Source: Jatrophihabitans_A lederbergiae (GTDB taxonomy: Bacteria > Actinomycetota > Actinomycetes > Mycobacteriales > Jatrophihabitantaceae). Taken from it: a DNA stretch of 64,000 nt. A model generated the notes under the pieces. The model worked only from the letters and a program-made list of their open reading frames with translations, made no database searches and was not told where the DNA came from. The position numbers and the translations under genes are program-made. Below, piece after piece: positions 52,793 to 61,985 of this stretch. The DNA is taken from NCBI RefSeq assembly GCF_031845305.1, contig NZ_JAVREH010000016.1, forward strand, positions 19,126-83,125, in the 5' to 3' direction. How positions within the stretch are numbered: position 1 is the stretch's first letter; every line of letters begins with the position of its first letter.

Positions 52793-54322
52793 TTACTTGA
52801 CACCCCGGCGCTTGGGCAGACCGATCCCGAGCGGGATGCAGGCGGCGGCGAACCCGGCGTCCTGAGCGAGGTCCAGGCGCAACGGTTTGAACCCGGACCC
52901 GGTGATGTTGGATTCCAACCGGCGCCCGTAGTCGGTGACCGACCAGGTGTTGGGAATGGTGACCGCCGCGGCAATCCCGACCCGCACCAGGGCGTTCCCG
53001 TCGGCCAGGCGCACGTCTTGGCCTTCGACGCGGGCGGCGTCCCGGCGGTGCGCGGCGCGGATCTTGAACCCGGACTTGCGGCGCATCTCCGAGGCCAGGT
53101 CCGAGCTCATGGACTGGCTGCCGACGATCCGGTCAGCCTTGCCGGCCGGGATCGGTTCGTAGAAGACGGTGACACTGCGCCGCTCCCCCGCCGTGGTGGG
53201 CGTGAATACCGGGGCCAGGGCGCCCATCACCGCGCCTTTGTCGGGCAGCAGGATCGTGCAGGTGACCGTCTCCCACGCGTCGTGGGCGTAGTGGCGCCGC
53301 TCGGGGTTCGGCGTCGATGTCGGCCCGGCGGCGGCCATCGGGAACGCCGAGGCGACGTTCGGGTCGCTTTGCGCTGCAATGTCGGCGGCGGTCAGCCCCG
53401 CCCGGTCACCGGGGGCGAAGCCGGTGCGGATCGCGGCGGCCAGCGCCGGTGAGTCCAGCCAGGTCACCGAGGTGCAACCCACGGGGCCCATCAGCCGGGC
53501 CTCGATCTCACCCATGACGCCGTAGAGGACGCGGGCGCGGCCGTCGACGCCGCCGCCCGCTTCTTTGGCTTGCTTGACGATGCGGCCCTCGGGAACGACG
53601 ACGGTTACGAACGCCTCGTGCCGTACCCCGGCTTGGGTCATCACGGCGGCCAGCTCGGCGTTGACCGCGAGCGCGAGGCTGGGTGCGTCCGTGCGCAGGT
53701 TGGTCTGCTGCCAGGCGGCGCGTTCGGCGCCGTCGTCGGGGACGGTGCGGATCTGCAACGCGAGGACTGAGACCAGTTCGGCGGTGGCCGCGCCTTCGAG
53801 CAACTCGGACAGGCCATTGCCCATCCGGGTTCGGGCGGGGACCTCGGACAGGCCAATGCCGGGGTGGGTGATGCGGGCGACGACGGCCCAGGTGCGTTCC
53901 CGGTTGTCGGCCACGATCGCCGGTCGGGTCAGGAGCGGCCCGAATGGCGGGCCGTCGTGGGTGCGGATGCCTGACAGCACTCCCGGCAGATCGGCCTCGT
54001 CGAAGTTCTCGACGGTTCCTGCGGCAGCTTTGGACTGCCAGTCGGTCCAGCGCATGACAACTCCTGCAGATCTGAATAGCGAATCGAGAGCCCAGCGCAA
54101 CGCTGAGCGGCCTTTCACGGGGACCGCGACGAGGACGATCAGCACCGCCCAGATCGGCGTCCAGCTCAGGGCTAGGAGCCAGGCATGCGCGCCGGCGGCG
54201 ATGAGTAGCGGCATTCCGCCGAGCAGGATCGTGATCCAGGCCCCGCCGCCGAGACCGAGGAACCAGCCCTGCTTGTCCCGCGACCACGACCCGTACCGGA
54301 CCGGGCCAGCCGGGGCGGTCAT
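52793..54322 (-). CDS. SCO6880-like membrane protein of the type IV secretion system
   Basis: 509 aa; ATG overlaps the upstream VirB6-like stop (ATGA). Two transmembrane helices lie near residues 25-75 (WITILLGGMPLLIAAGAHAWLLAL, then the segment ending IVLVAVPVKGRS). A large cytosolic domain follows. The start (YGSWSRDKQGWFLGLG) is characteristic of the SCO6880 family found in actinobacterial conjugation loci. The membrane segment resembles VirB3/PrgI and the rest the N-terminal domain of VirB4, so it likely pairs with the ATPase encoded next. Confidence 0.85.
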   Translation of the reverse strand: MTAPAGPVRYGSWSRDKQGWFLGLGGGAWITILLGGMPLLIAAGAHAWLLALSWTPIWAVLIVLVAVPVKGRSALRWALDSLFRSAGVVMRWTDWQSKAAAGTVENFDEADLPGVLSGIRTHDGPPFGPLLTRPAIVADNRERTWAVVARITHPGIGLSEVPARTRMGNGLSELLEGAATAELVSVLALQIRTVPDDGAERAAWQQTNLRTDAPSLALAVNAELAAVMTQAGVRHEAFVTVVVPEGRIVKQAKEAGGGVDGRARVLYGVMGEIEARLMGPVGCTSVTWLDSPALAAAIRTGFAPGDRAGLTAADIAAQSDPNVASAFPMAAAGPTSTPNPERRHYAHDAWETVTCTILLPDKGAVMGALAPVFTPTTAGERRSVTVFYEPIPAGKADRIVGSQSMSSDLASEMRRKSGFKIRAAHRRDAARVEGQDVRLADGNALVRVGIAAAVTIPNTWSVTDYGRRLESNITGSGFKPLRLDLAQDAGFAAACIPLGIGLPKRRGVK

Positions 54323-55842
54323 AGGGCGAGCACCGCAGCCGCCTCCGCGCCGCCACCAGCAGCGCCAGCGCCCCCAGGCCCACCCGGCAGTCCGCCGCCA
54401 CCGCCGGGCATCCCGCCGCCGGGCATGGGCGGGGTCGGCGGCATGGGTGGGGTCGGAGGTGTCGGAGTGCTGCCACCGTCGCCGGAGCTGTTCTTACCGC
54501 CACCGGACTGATTGCCACCGCCGTTGGAGCTGCGGGTGCTGCGCTCGTCGGTCGGGGTGGGGCTGTAACCGGGCGAACCGATCCCGGCCTGACCGAGGAC
54601 GTCGGAGCCGATGTCGGCAGCCTTGGTGGCGATCGAGCTGACCGCGCCCATGCCCGCTCCGAACGCCTGGCCGACAAGGCCGAGCGCGCCCATCGCCTGC
54701 GACAGACGCGATTGGGTCTGCGCTTCGGCGCCGGACTCCCCGCCCGAGCGCCCGTCGCCGCCGCTCTGGGTCGCCGCAGAACTGCCCGAGGACTGCTTGC
54801 CGCCGCCGCTCATGACCCCGGACATGCCGCCAGCGTCGGACCACGACTGCCGCAAGGATGCACCCGAGGCGGTGCCCGGTTCGACGAAGGCCAGCAGCCG
54901 GAACAAGACCATCGGGCAGCACGCGCCGATCGCGATCACGATGCAGCCGACGACGGCCATGCCGGCGTGGGCGGTGTTGACCGAATTCGCGTAGTCGGTG
55001 ACTCCGCCGATGCCACCACCCTTCTTCGGTGGTGCGGGCGGGGCAATGACACCGGTCGACAGCTTGACCCCGGTGCCGAGCAGCAGCGCGGCCATCGGAG
55101 ATATCAGCAGGCAGCTGAAGAACCAGCGCAGCGTCTTCCAGAACCACACCTTGCCGGTCTCGGACACCAGGCCGGCGGCCGAGATCGGGGCGGTGGCCAC
55201 GAGGATGATCAGCGCGGCCTCGCGGACGAACATGATCAGCACGTAGAAGACCGCGGCGGGGATGACGATGAGCAGACCGAGCACGCCCAAGACGGTGGCG
55301 AGGGTGACGTCGCCAACCTTGTCCGGGAAGCTGGCGGAAAGGTCGACGTGGGACAGGTCCTGCGCGTGCAGCATCGACTCCAAAATGCCGCGTTCCAGCC
55401 CGGCGGCGGCGGCCACGAATCCAGCCGCAAAACCCAGGTAGGCGGCCCACACCAGCCCGAATTGGCCGATGCCGACGAAGATGCGTCCCAGCGACTCACC
55501 GTCGCGGCGGACCAATGCAAGCGCGAGCTGGACGAACATCATGATCACCGCGAGGGTGGCGCCGAGCCACAGAGTGGTCGGTAGAACCGAACCCATCGGG
55601 CCGCCGGCCGACAGGTCGGGGGTGGTGAATGCGTCGATGATCTTGAAGGCCAGCTTCAGCAGCCACAGCGCGGCCGACCACAGCGCGGTCATCGCGGCAA
55701 GCCACACATCGCTGACGGCCTTGGACGCAGCGTTGCCGAGCCACTTGAGCGGGTTGAGGTCACCGAGGCCGAAGGCCTCGACTCGCTGACCGGGGCAAGG
55801 CAGCTGACTGCATCCGGCGGCCAGTACGGCGGTGGCGGTCAT
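54319..55842 (-). CDS. Polytopic VirB6/TrbL-like channel protein
   Basis: 507 aa from ATG 55842 (ATGA overlap, AGGAGAG upstream). About six hydrophobic helices (for example TLWLGATLAVIMMFVQLALA, LGVLGLLIVIPAAVFYVLIM, AGMAVVGCIVIAIGACCPMV) are followed by a 150-residue Gly/Ser/Pro-rich tail with PTPPTPPMPPTPPMPGGG. Layout and position match the VirB6-type inner-membrane channel. The low-complexity tail is a poor coding discriminator but stays in frame to the stop. Confidence 0.8.
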   Translation of the reverse strand: MTATAVLAAGCSQLPCPGQRVEAFGLGDLNPLKWLGNAASKAVSDVWLAAMTALWSAALWLLKLAFKIIDAFTTPDLSAGGPMGSVLPTTLWLGATLAVIMMFVQLALALVRRDGESLGRIFVGIGQFGLVWAAYLGFAAGFVAAAAGLERGILESMLHAQDLSHVDLSASFPDKVGDVTLATVLGVLGLLIVIPAAVFYVLIMFVREAALIILVATAPISAAGLVSETGKVWFWKTLRWFFSCLLISPMAALLLGTGVKLSTGVIAPPAPPKKGGGIGGVTDYANSVNTAHAGMAVVGCIVIAIGACCPMVLFRLLAFVEPGTASGASLRQSWSDAGGMSGVMSGGGKQSSGSSAATQSGGDGRSGGESGAEAQTQSRLSQAMGALGLVGQAFGAGMGAVSSIATKAADIGSDVLGQAGIGSPGYSPTPTDERSTRSSNGGGNQSGGGKNSSGDGGSTPTPPTPPMPPTPPMPGGGMPGGGGGLPGGPGGAGAAGGGAEAAAVLAL

Positions 55843-56708
55843 CGTGTGCTCTCCTGTCGTAGATCGCGGTAGCCGACCGCGATCGAGGTGTCGGTGTCGG
55901 GCCACACCGACGGCGGGGTCGCCGGCTCCGCGCCGGGGCCGACCATCCAGCGCGTGCCGTTCCACTGCATGCGTTGACAATCGGCCGCCGCGCCGCGGCT
56001 GGTCTGCTGAAGCGTCACGTCGATCTCGAAGTCGACGCAGGGCACGACGAAGTCGGGGCCGACGCTGCCTTTGACCTGGCCCATCAACGGTGTGACGACC
56101 AGGGCCAGCTGGTTGGCGCCACCGCCGGACAGCCCGGCGGCGTCGAAGAACTCAGCCATCGCCTGCACGCCTGACCAGGGGGTCGGCGTCGGTCCGCCGG
56201 GCATGGCCCACGCCGCGATGACGGCGCGGGCGCCCTCCATGGTCCCGGACTGCAGTGCCGTCTGGTCGATCGCGACCAGCTGCGCCATTGCGCCCTGCGG
56301 TGTGTGCGGAAACCCGGTGGGCACCTGCGCCGGTCCGCTTCGTGTCCCGGCGGGCAGCGTGATCGGCGTGCCCGGATCTCTGGTGGAGACTGGGCCGGGA
56401 TGGGATGCGTCCTCGTCGACGGTGGCCATGGGCTTGTCGGCCACTGCATCCCGAGGGTCGATAGCGGCGCGGCCGGGCTTCGACCCGCCGTCACCGCCGC
56501 CTTGGCTCGCGGGGTGGGCGGTCGCGCCGTGCTGATCGGCCGTGTGCCGGGCGGAACCAACGGCGTAGACGACTGCCAGCACGACCCCGACCACGAACAG
56601 CACCACCGTCACGGCGGCCCCGATCACCAGGGCAAGCATCTTCTGGCGGGACCACTCAGGCGCAGGCCGTTGCTTCCCGCCGCCCCTTCTCGACCTGTGG
56701 CCGAACAT
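55839..56708 (-). CDS. Single-pass membrane protein of the transfer operon, VirB8-like position
   Basis: 289 aa; the ATG shares its A with the pilin-gene stop (TGATG). A short basic cytoplasmic segment is followed by one transmembrane helix (MLALVIGAAVTVVLFVVGVV), a flexible Gly/Asp/Pro linker and an exterior alpha/beta domain (residues about 140-280, ending WNGTRWMVGPGAEPATPPSVW). The topology is that of VirB8-type scaffold proteins, but sequence similarity is not visible to me, so only the position supports this. Confidence 0.7.
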   Translation of the reverse strand: MFGHRSRRGGGKQRPAPEWSRQKMLALVIGAAVTVVLFVVGVVLAVVYAVGSARHTADQHGATAHPASQGGGDGGSKPGRAAIDPRDAVADKPMATVDEDASHPGPVSTRDPGTPITLPAGTRSGPAQVPTGFPHTPQGAMAQLVAIDQTALQSGTMEGARAVIAAWAMPGGPTPTPWSGVQAMAEFFDAAGLSGGGANQLALVVTPLMGQVKGSVGPDFVVPCVDFEIDVTLQQTSRGAAADCQRMQWNGTRWMVGPGAEPATPPSVWPDTDTSIAVGYRDLRQESTR

Positions 56709-57010
56709 CAGCAGCCGTTCCCGGTGATCGAGGAGAGCATCACGTAGCCGACGACGTAGATGATGGCGCCGACGAGGCAGATCATCAGGCCGTCGAATCC
56801 GAGCCGTGCACCCTTGGGATGATGGGTCACCCGGCCCCAGACGAGCATCCCGACCGAGACGAAGAACGAGATGGCCAGGATAGCCAGCACACCCCACTTC
56901 ACCCAGGCCAAGACCTGGTCCGACCAGACCTGAACCCCGGGCGGTGCCTTCGGGCAGACGCCGGCTGCCAGGTAGTGTGCGCCGACCTTGGCGGCGAGGA
57001 GGTTGCTCAT
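56708..57010 (-). CDS. Small two-helix membrane protein, VirB2/pilin-like
   Basis: 100 aa (ATGA overlap with the MinD-like gene). Two transmembrane helices (VKWGVLAILAISFFVSVGMLVWG and GLMICLVGAIIYVVGYVML) are separated by a short basic loop, with a Cys-containing exterior N-terminal region and GNGC at the end. Size and topology match VirB2/TrbC-type subunits, though Gram-positive systems may use it as a channel part and not as a pilus. Confidence 0.7.
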   Translation of the reverse strand: MSNLLAAKVGAHYLAAGVCPKAPPGVQVWSDQVLAWVKWGVLAILAISFFVSVGMLVWGRVTHHPKGARLGFDGLMICLVGAIIYVVGYVMLSSITGNGC

Positions 57011-57954
57011 CGCGTGGTTCCTTTCGTTCCCGGCGCGTGCACCGTGGTGGTGACCTCGCCCGACCGGGCGGCGTCGATCAGCCCCAGCAGCGACCGGCCG
57101 GCCATGAAGACGGCCTTGGGCAGTGGGGAGTGGGTGGGGCCGGTGACCTCGATGCGCCGATCCAGCGGCACTGTCACGACGTGGCCGGCGGCGCGCAGTC
57201 GTCGCAATCGGGGGCCCAGGCTGGCGGTGACCTCGCCGGGCCAGCGCTTGGCCCCGAGTACGGCGACCGCCACCGGCACTTCCTCGAGGGCGTCGAGGGT
57301 TTGCTCGACCAGCCGGACACCGGGCACGTTCGCCCGGCACACGACGACGCAGCGCGCTGCGCTGGTGACCAGGCGTGCGAGGTTGTCGACCGAGGGCAGG
57401 CCGAGGTCGACGACGGTCGCAACAGCGGCAGCACGATCGGCTGGCCAGCCGTCCGGGGTCCTGTCGCCGGCCCGCCGGTCGATCGTGACGTTGCCGCGCA
57501 GGCCGCGGCGCCAGGCGCCGCTGGAGTCCATGCCGAGTTCGGACCTCGATGCCGCGACGAGTCCGGAACGGGCCGGGTGCGCGGTCTCCACTAGGTGGAC
57601 CGCCCCTGCGGCGGCCGCGGCATCGGCGACGGCGAGCGCGACGGTCGAGGCCCCGGCACCGGCGTGCGCGGCCATGATGGTGATCCAGTCGGCGTCGATG
57701 TCGGCGCTCGCTTCTGCTGACCCGATCGCGGTCTCCTCCAGGTTGATGGTCGCGACCGCACCACCCCCGACGGGTGCGATCGGGACCGGCTCGGCCGAGG
57801 CGGAGCCTGCTGGACGGGCCCGCAGGTTCTGCAGCAGCCCCCGGTAGGCCTGCTGCAATTCGGCGACGGACAATAGGCGCCCGTCAGGTGGCACATCGCC
57901 GCCGTTGAAGACGTCGATCTTCTGGCCGGTCACTCCGATCTCGCACAGCTTCAT
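57007..57954 (-). CDS. MinD/ParA-like protein with atypical P-loop
   Basis: 315 aa (ATGA overlap upstream). After a 90-residue N-terminal region comes a MinD-like fold: ITIMAAHAGAGASTVALAVADAA near residue 100, AATVVDLG, and RCVVVCRANVPGVRLVEQTLDAL. The P-loop has Ala/Gly where the deviant Walker A lysines belong (canonical KGGxGKT; here AHAGAGAST), so ATP hydrolysis is doubtful. Related proteins occur in actinobacterial conjugation and ESX-like loci as positioning or regulatory factors. Confidence 0.75.
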   Translation of the reverse strand: MKLCEIGVTGQKIDVFNGGDVPPDGRLLSVAELQQAYRGLLQNLRARPAGSASAEPVPIAPVGGGAVATINLEETAIGSAEASADIDADWITIMAAHAGAGASTVALAVADAAAAAGAVHLVETAHPARSGLVAASRSELGMDSSGAWRRGLRGNVTIDRRAGDRTPDGWPADRAAAVATVVDLGLPSVDNLARLVTSAARCVVVCRANVPGVRLVEQTLDALEEVPVAVAVLGAKRWPGEVTASLGPRLRRLRAAGHVVTVPLDRRIEVTGPTHSPLPKAVFMAGRSLLGLIDAARSGEVTTTVHAPGTKGTTR

Positions 57955-58289
57955 GCCGACAGTCCGCCGCTCCACCTGACTTCGGTGCGTTCGGCGGCGG
58001 TGCCTGCCTGCCCGCGGCGGTGCTGCGTCCATACCGCGGTGCCGGCCAGCAGCTCGGCGTCGAGTGCCCCTAGCTGCGCCCGGGCAGCCGGGCCGGGCCG
58101 GAGCTCATCGGCCAGTCGGGTGAACCGGTCGACCGGCGCCTGGCTCACTGCTGCGCGGGAACCGATGATCTGGTGGACCTCTCTGGCCATCCGGCCGTTC
58201 GCCGCTGAGACCGTCTCGAACAGGTCGCCGACCTCCCCGGCGGTCAGTTCGCCAGCGTCGGGTTGTCGGTCCGTGTCCGGTGGTCTCAT
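57951..58289 (-). CDS. Hypothetical protein (112 aa), conjugation operon
   Basis: Starts MRPPDTDRQPDAGEL behind GGAGCAGGCGC. It is helical and charged, with no membrane segment. Its stop overlaps the MinD-like ATG (ATGA), so it is co-translated. Family unknown. Confidence 0.7.
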   Translation of the reverse strand: MRPPDTDRQPDAGELTAGEVGDLFETVSAANGRMAREVHQIIGSRAAVSQAPVDRFTRLADELRPGPAARAQLGALDAELLAGTAVWTQHRRGQAGTAAERTEVRWSGGLSA

Positions 58290-58407
58290 GCGCCTGCTCC
58301 TCGATTGGCCAGAAGGGGTCTCACTAAGGGCAGGCGCACCCGACGGCTCATTGCTGACAGCCGAGGCGAAAGTTTTTCGTGGGGATTCTCGAAGCCTCGG
58401 CAGAGGC
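58290..58407 (-). terminator. Hairpin after the HTH gene (weak terminator or attenuator)
   Basis: AGCCTC-GGCA-GAGGCT (58393-58408) forms a 6-bp stem directly at the HTH gene's stop codon. No U-run follows on the transcript, so it may only lower readthrough into the transfer genes. The rest of the gap shows no feature. Confidence 0.35.
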
Positions 58408-59193
58408 TCACGCGGCCGCCGCCAAGTACTCCCTGGCGGCGAGCCGGACCGCGGTCAGGGTCCGCTCCCGGCGCCGGTAGAGCGTCCGCTCGGAGATGCC
58501 GTGAGCGCTGGCCACGCGTCCATCGGCGCCGGCTGCGGCTTCGCTCGTTGCCTCGGCCCGGGCGCGTTCGGTGGCCACCAGCAGCCGCACGCCGTCCAAG
58601 TCCGCGCCAGATCGGACCGCCCACAGCAGCAGATCCACGACGTCGACGTCCTCGTCGTCGCTTTCATCGGGGCCGGCTTGTACGCCGGTGACTAGTCGCA
58701 GAGCGTCACCGTCGCCGGTGACGTCCTCGCCCAGTTCGGGGTGGTGACGGACGCTGGGACGTAGCTCGTCCAGAACCGCCCGGCGGGTCTCTAGTCGCAG
58801 GTTCTCGGCGTAGGCGCGGGTGCGGCCCCGCCGCAGGTAGCTGCGGATCTGGAGGGTCAGCTCCCCCACGATCAGCGCCACGATGTCGCGGCTGAGGTCG
58901 CACAGATCGTTGGCCAACCCGAACACCGCCGGGCTCATGCAGTGCAGCGCCAGCAGCAGCGCGTCCTCGTCGTTGCCACCGCCGTCCGCGGCGGCCAGGC
59001 GGACCAGGGCCCCGAGGACGGCGTCAGAGCGGTCCTTGTCGCCGCCGTTGCCAAGCACCGATTGGATCTGCTCCACCCGCGTCAGGCCGCTCAGCGCGGG
59101 CTCGAGGGCAGCCCAGCGGCTGACGGTGTCGCGGCTGTTCAGGCGGGTGACGAGCGCTCGCCAGCTCCCGGCGATTGACGGGTCGAAGAACAT
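58408..59193 (-). CDS. Sigma-like/HTH regulatory protein heading the transfer operon
   Basis: 261 aa; ATG 59193 with GGAGG 7 bases upstream. The first 200 residues are helical (SRDIVALIVGELTLQIRSYL, TRRAVLDEL), then an acidic stretch (GPDESDDEDVDVVD). The C-terminus is a helix-turn-helix (VASAHGISERTLYRRRERTL) like sigma-70 region 4. It is probably a DNA-binding activator or repressor of the operon it heads. The GGGGTGACAC repeats in its promoter region are plausible binding sites. Confidence 0.75.
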   Translation of the reverse strand: MFFDPSIAGSWRALVTRLNSRDTVSRWAALEPALSGLTRVEQIQSVLGNGGDKDRSDAVLGALVRLAAADGGGNDEDALLLALHCMSPAVFGLANDLCDLSRDIVALIVGELTLQIRSYLRRGRTRAYAENLRLETRRAVLDELRPSVRHHPELGEDVTGDGDALRLVTGVQAGPDESDDEDVDVVDLLLWAVRSGADLDGVRLLVATERARAEATSEAAAGADGRVASAHGISERTLYRRRERTLTAVRLAAREYLAAAA

Positions 59194-59253
59194 CTCAGGG
59201 CCTCCGGCATCAGGTGGTGATGCCGTTGACGCTCCAAAGACGTGTTCACCTTT

Positions 59254-59279
59254 GTGTCACCCCAAAATCGGGGTGACAC
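59254..59279. repeat. Perfect inverted repeat GTGTCACCCC-N6-GGGGTGACAC
   Basis: Two facing copies of GGGGTGACAC with a six-base AT-rich centre (AAAATC), about 60 bases upstream of the HTH gene start. It is the strongest operator-like element in the transfer region. Confidence 0.9.
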
Positions 59280-59382
59280 CTCCGATCCGTGGGGAGACGG
59301 CGCCGTCACCAGGGCCGCGTCACCGCCCGGCCGCGAGTGGTGCAGCGCCGCCGGGCGCTCAGTTGGGAGTAGGTGATACTAC

Positions 59383-59415
59383 GGGGTGACACGAACTCGG
59401 AGGGGGTGACACCCC
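59383..59415. repeat. Two further GGGGTGACAC copies
   Basis: GGGGTGACAC at 59383-59392 and 59403-59412, both in direct orientation and 20 bases apart (start to start). The second extends to a near-palindrome GGGGTGACACCCC. Together with the inverted pair at 59254-59279 they make four perfect copies in 162 bases. Confidence 0.9.
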
Positions 59416-59537
59416 AGATTCCGGGGGTTCAACCTTTCGGCACCTAAGCCATCGATGTCGTCCGGAGGGAAAAAACCAGGGTGACGCGGCCGCCGTCGGG
59501 TGACCACCGACGGCGGCCGGATCTGATCAGTACCGAC

Positions 59538-60165
59538 TCAGAGCCAGCAAATCAACAGCGTTACCGCGATCATCGTCGGACCGAGCGGAACTCGGATCGC
59601 GCGGCCGCGCTGAGCGGGCCGCAGCACCGCGATGACCATGGCCGTCACCGCCGCGAGCAGGACCGCCGCGAGTTCACCATCCAGAACCTCGGGCCAGTCG
59701 AGCCAGCCGAGCAGGCCACCGGTCATCGCCGCTACGCGGACGTCGCCCAGCCCCATGCCGCCGTCGGCGAGGAAGGCAAGGACGAACCAGACGGCGCCCA
59801 GGACTGAAGCGGCCATGAGTGCCCGCAGCAGTCGATGAGGCTCGCCGTGGCGCGGTCGCGGCGAGGACGAGGATGGCCCCCTCAACCGCAGCCAAGGAGC
59901 TGAGCAGACGGGACGGCAGAATTTGCTTCTGGGCGTCGACCACCGCCAGCACGGTCCCTCCAGCCGCGAATAGCCACCAGGCCGTCCAGGGTCTGCTGGC
60001 GACAGCCAAGGAGCCGAAGCCAACGGCGGCAATGGCCACGACCGCGCCGCGACTGACGGTCACTCTGCGTGGTCGCCACCAGCCGGACGCCTGCCCCTCG
60101 GCCAGGGCAGCGGACCATCCGGCGAGCAGCGGACTGACCGCAAGCGCGACTACGGCGGACCCCAA
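59538..60165 (-). pseudogene. Prepilin peptidase (A24 family), frameshifted
   Basis: From a TTG at 60165 one frame gives the first half (VVALAVSPLLAGWSAALAEG, then LAVVDAQKQILPSRLLSSL, carrying the first aspartate). The second half with the GxGD-type catalytic motif (LADGGMGLGDVRVAAMTGGLLGW) is in another frame, from about 59850 to 59538. One extra C near 59849 (coding GCGCCACGGC where GCGCACGGC is expected) explains the shift. An intact protein would have about 208 residues and several membrane helices and would process type IV pilin-like precursors. No prepilin gene is in the window. Confidence 0.7.
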
Positions 60166-60429
60166 CGGCGGCCTGCCAGTTCGGGTGGGCCAGGCCGGTC
60201 GCCAGGCTCACCGTGGACCCAGCAGCCAAGTCCGCCGACGGCGGATCGCGGAGTCCACCCGGGCCTCGTGGATGGTGCGGCCGGGGTCGCCACTCGCCAC
60301 CAGACCAAGGCGCAGTATCCGACGGTGATTGTCTACCGGGACCGAGCGGCGATGTTCGGCGCGTGGTCGGGCTAGACCAAGACGGACCAAACCAACGACC
60401 GGCACCAAGGGCCAACTTTCGATCGGCGT

Positions 60430-60653
60430 TCACAACCACGAACCCGATGACCTCGCCGGGGCGGTGGGTCTTGTAACCGCGAGCCCAGTTTGGCACCCGT
60501 AGTGCGAGACACACCCACCTCGCGGGGGGCCGCACGAACACCCCACCGCCGCGCAGCTCCTCGATCCACCGCCGCTCGGCCGACGGCGGACGCCGCCCCG
60601 GCCCCTTCTTCACACGACTCGACGAAGGCAACACAGCTCCATAGCCGGCTCAT
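60430..60653 (-). pseudogene. IS30-family transposase 5' remnant
   Basis: Pieces in two frames together match the N-terminus of actinobacterial IS30 transposases: GPGRRPPSAERRWIEELRGG, then REVGVSRTTGA in the next frame, then WARGYKTHRPGEVIGFV back in the first. At least two frameshifts and loss of everything downstream make it a fossil. It lies directly upstream of the prepilin peptidase remnant. Confidence 0.5.
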
Positions 60654-60759
60654 CGCAGAAGAGGGTGAGTTCGTGGCCTAGACACCACGAATGTTGGCCT
60701 CAGGCCCGCTTTCGGGCCCAGGCAACCGACCGTGTCGGTAACCGCTCACCACGTTTCAT

Positions 60760-60873
60760 TGAGAAGATCCCAATACCCCCGCCAAGGGCCGACGCATCGC
60801 CGAGTCAGTGATCACCTCGTTCCCGTCCGCCCGGTCCTCGAAGTCGCCCGCCTCGGTCGCACACTCAGATCTA
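60760..60873 (+). pseudogene. ISL3-type transposase remnant, part 1 (upstream of IS630 insertion)
   Basis: NTPAKGRRIAESVITSFPSA in one frame and VLEVARLGRTLRS in the next match the C-terminal third of ISL3-family transposases. The sequence is interrupted after GATC-TA, where the IS630 element begins, and resumes at 61986. It also carries a frameshift of its own. Confidence 0.6.
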
Positions 60874-61985
60874 GTGTCGCGCTAGGGAAGTAACGTTACT
60901 TCGTGGGATCATGATGTATGCCGTTGACTGTGGGTGTGCAGGTTTCCGAACGTGACCGTGAGGTGCTGGCGTCGTGGACGCGGTCACCGTCGCTGCGCGC
61001 CGGGCTCGCGCAGCGGGCCCGGGTGGTGTTGCTGGCTGCAGACGGTGTCGGGACGGCCGAGATCGTGCGGCGGGTCACGTTGAGCAAGCCGGCGGTGATC
61101 GGCTGGAAACGGCGTTACGCCGCTGAGGGGCTCGCCGGGTTGGATGATCGGCCGAAGTCGGGTCGTCCGGTGGTGATCGACCCGGTGCAGATCGTGCTCG
61201 CGACGCTGGAGCCGCCGCCCGAACAGTTGGGCGTGACGCATTGGTCCAGCCGGCTGCTTGCCGCTCATCTGGGGATCAGCGACTTCACCGTGTCTAGGAC
61301 GTGGAAGAAGTGGGGGCTGCAGCCGTGGCGGGTGCAGACGTTCAAGTTCTCCACCGATCCGGAGTTGGAAGCCAAGATCCGCGACGTAGTCGGCCTCTAT
61401 CTGAACCCGCCGGACAAGGCGATCGTGCTGTGCGTGGACGAGAAGTCCCAGGTGCAGGCACTCGACCGGACCGCACCGGTGCTGCCGCTGCGGCTGGGGA
61501 TGCCGGAGAAGCAGACCCACGACTACGTCCGCCACGGCACCACGACCCTGTTCGCGGCGCTGGAGGTCGCGACCGGCAGGGTCACCGACGCCTGCTACCC
61601 GCGCCACCGCCACGAGGAGTTCCTGCACTTCCTCAAGCAGATCGCCAAGGCCTACCCACGAGTGAAGCTGCACATCGTGGCCGACAACTACGCCACCCAC
61701 AAACACCCCGCCGTGCAGGCCTGGCTGGCCAAGAACCCGCGGATCACTATGCACTTCACCCCGACCTCTGGGTCGTGGCTGAACATGGTCGAGATCTTCT
61801 TCGGCATCATCACCCGCCAGGCGATCCGCCGTGGCACCTTCACCAGCGTCAAAGACCTCATCGGGGCCATCGGCATCTTCATCGACGCGTGGAACGAACG
61901 CTGCGAACCGTTCATCTGGACCAAGACCGCCGACCAGATCATCCCGCGTACCACCCGCAGTAAAGTCACTTCAATAGCGGGACAC
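60874..61985 (+). mobile_element. Intact IS630-family insertion sequence
   Basis: 1112 bp bounded by 27-bp imperfect terminal inverted repeats (60874-60900 and 61959-61985, 22 of 27 identical, outer end GTGTC). It is flanked by the TA duplication typical of IS630/Tc1 elements (60872-60873 and 61986-61987). It encodes one transposase. Joining the flanks across one TA restores the broken ISL3 reading frame, which fixes both ends to the base. Confidence 0.93.

Noticed and set aside
59882..60634. 250-codon minus-strand frame spanning the IS30 fossil and prepilin peptidase
   Set aside because: Joins an IS30-like start to missense over the prepilin peptidase; two different fossils in one accidental frame.
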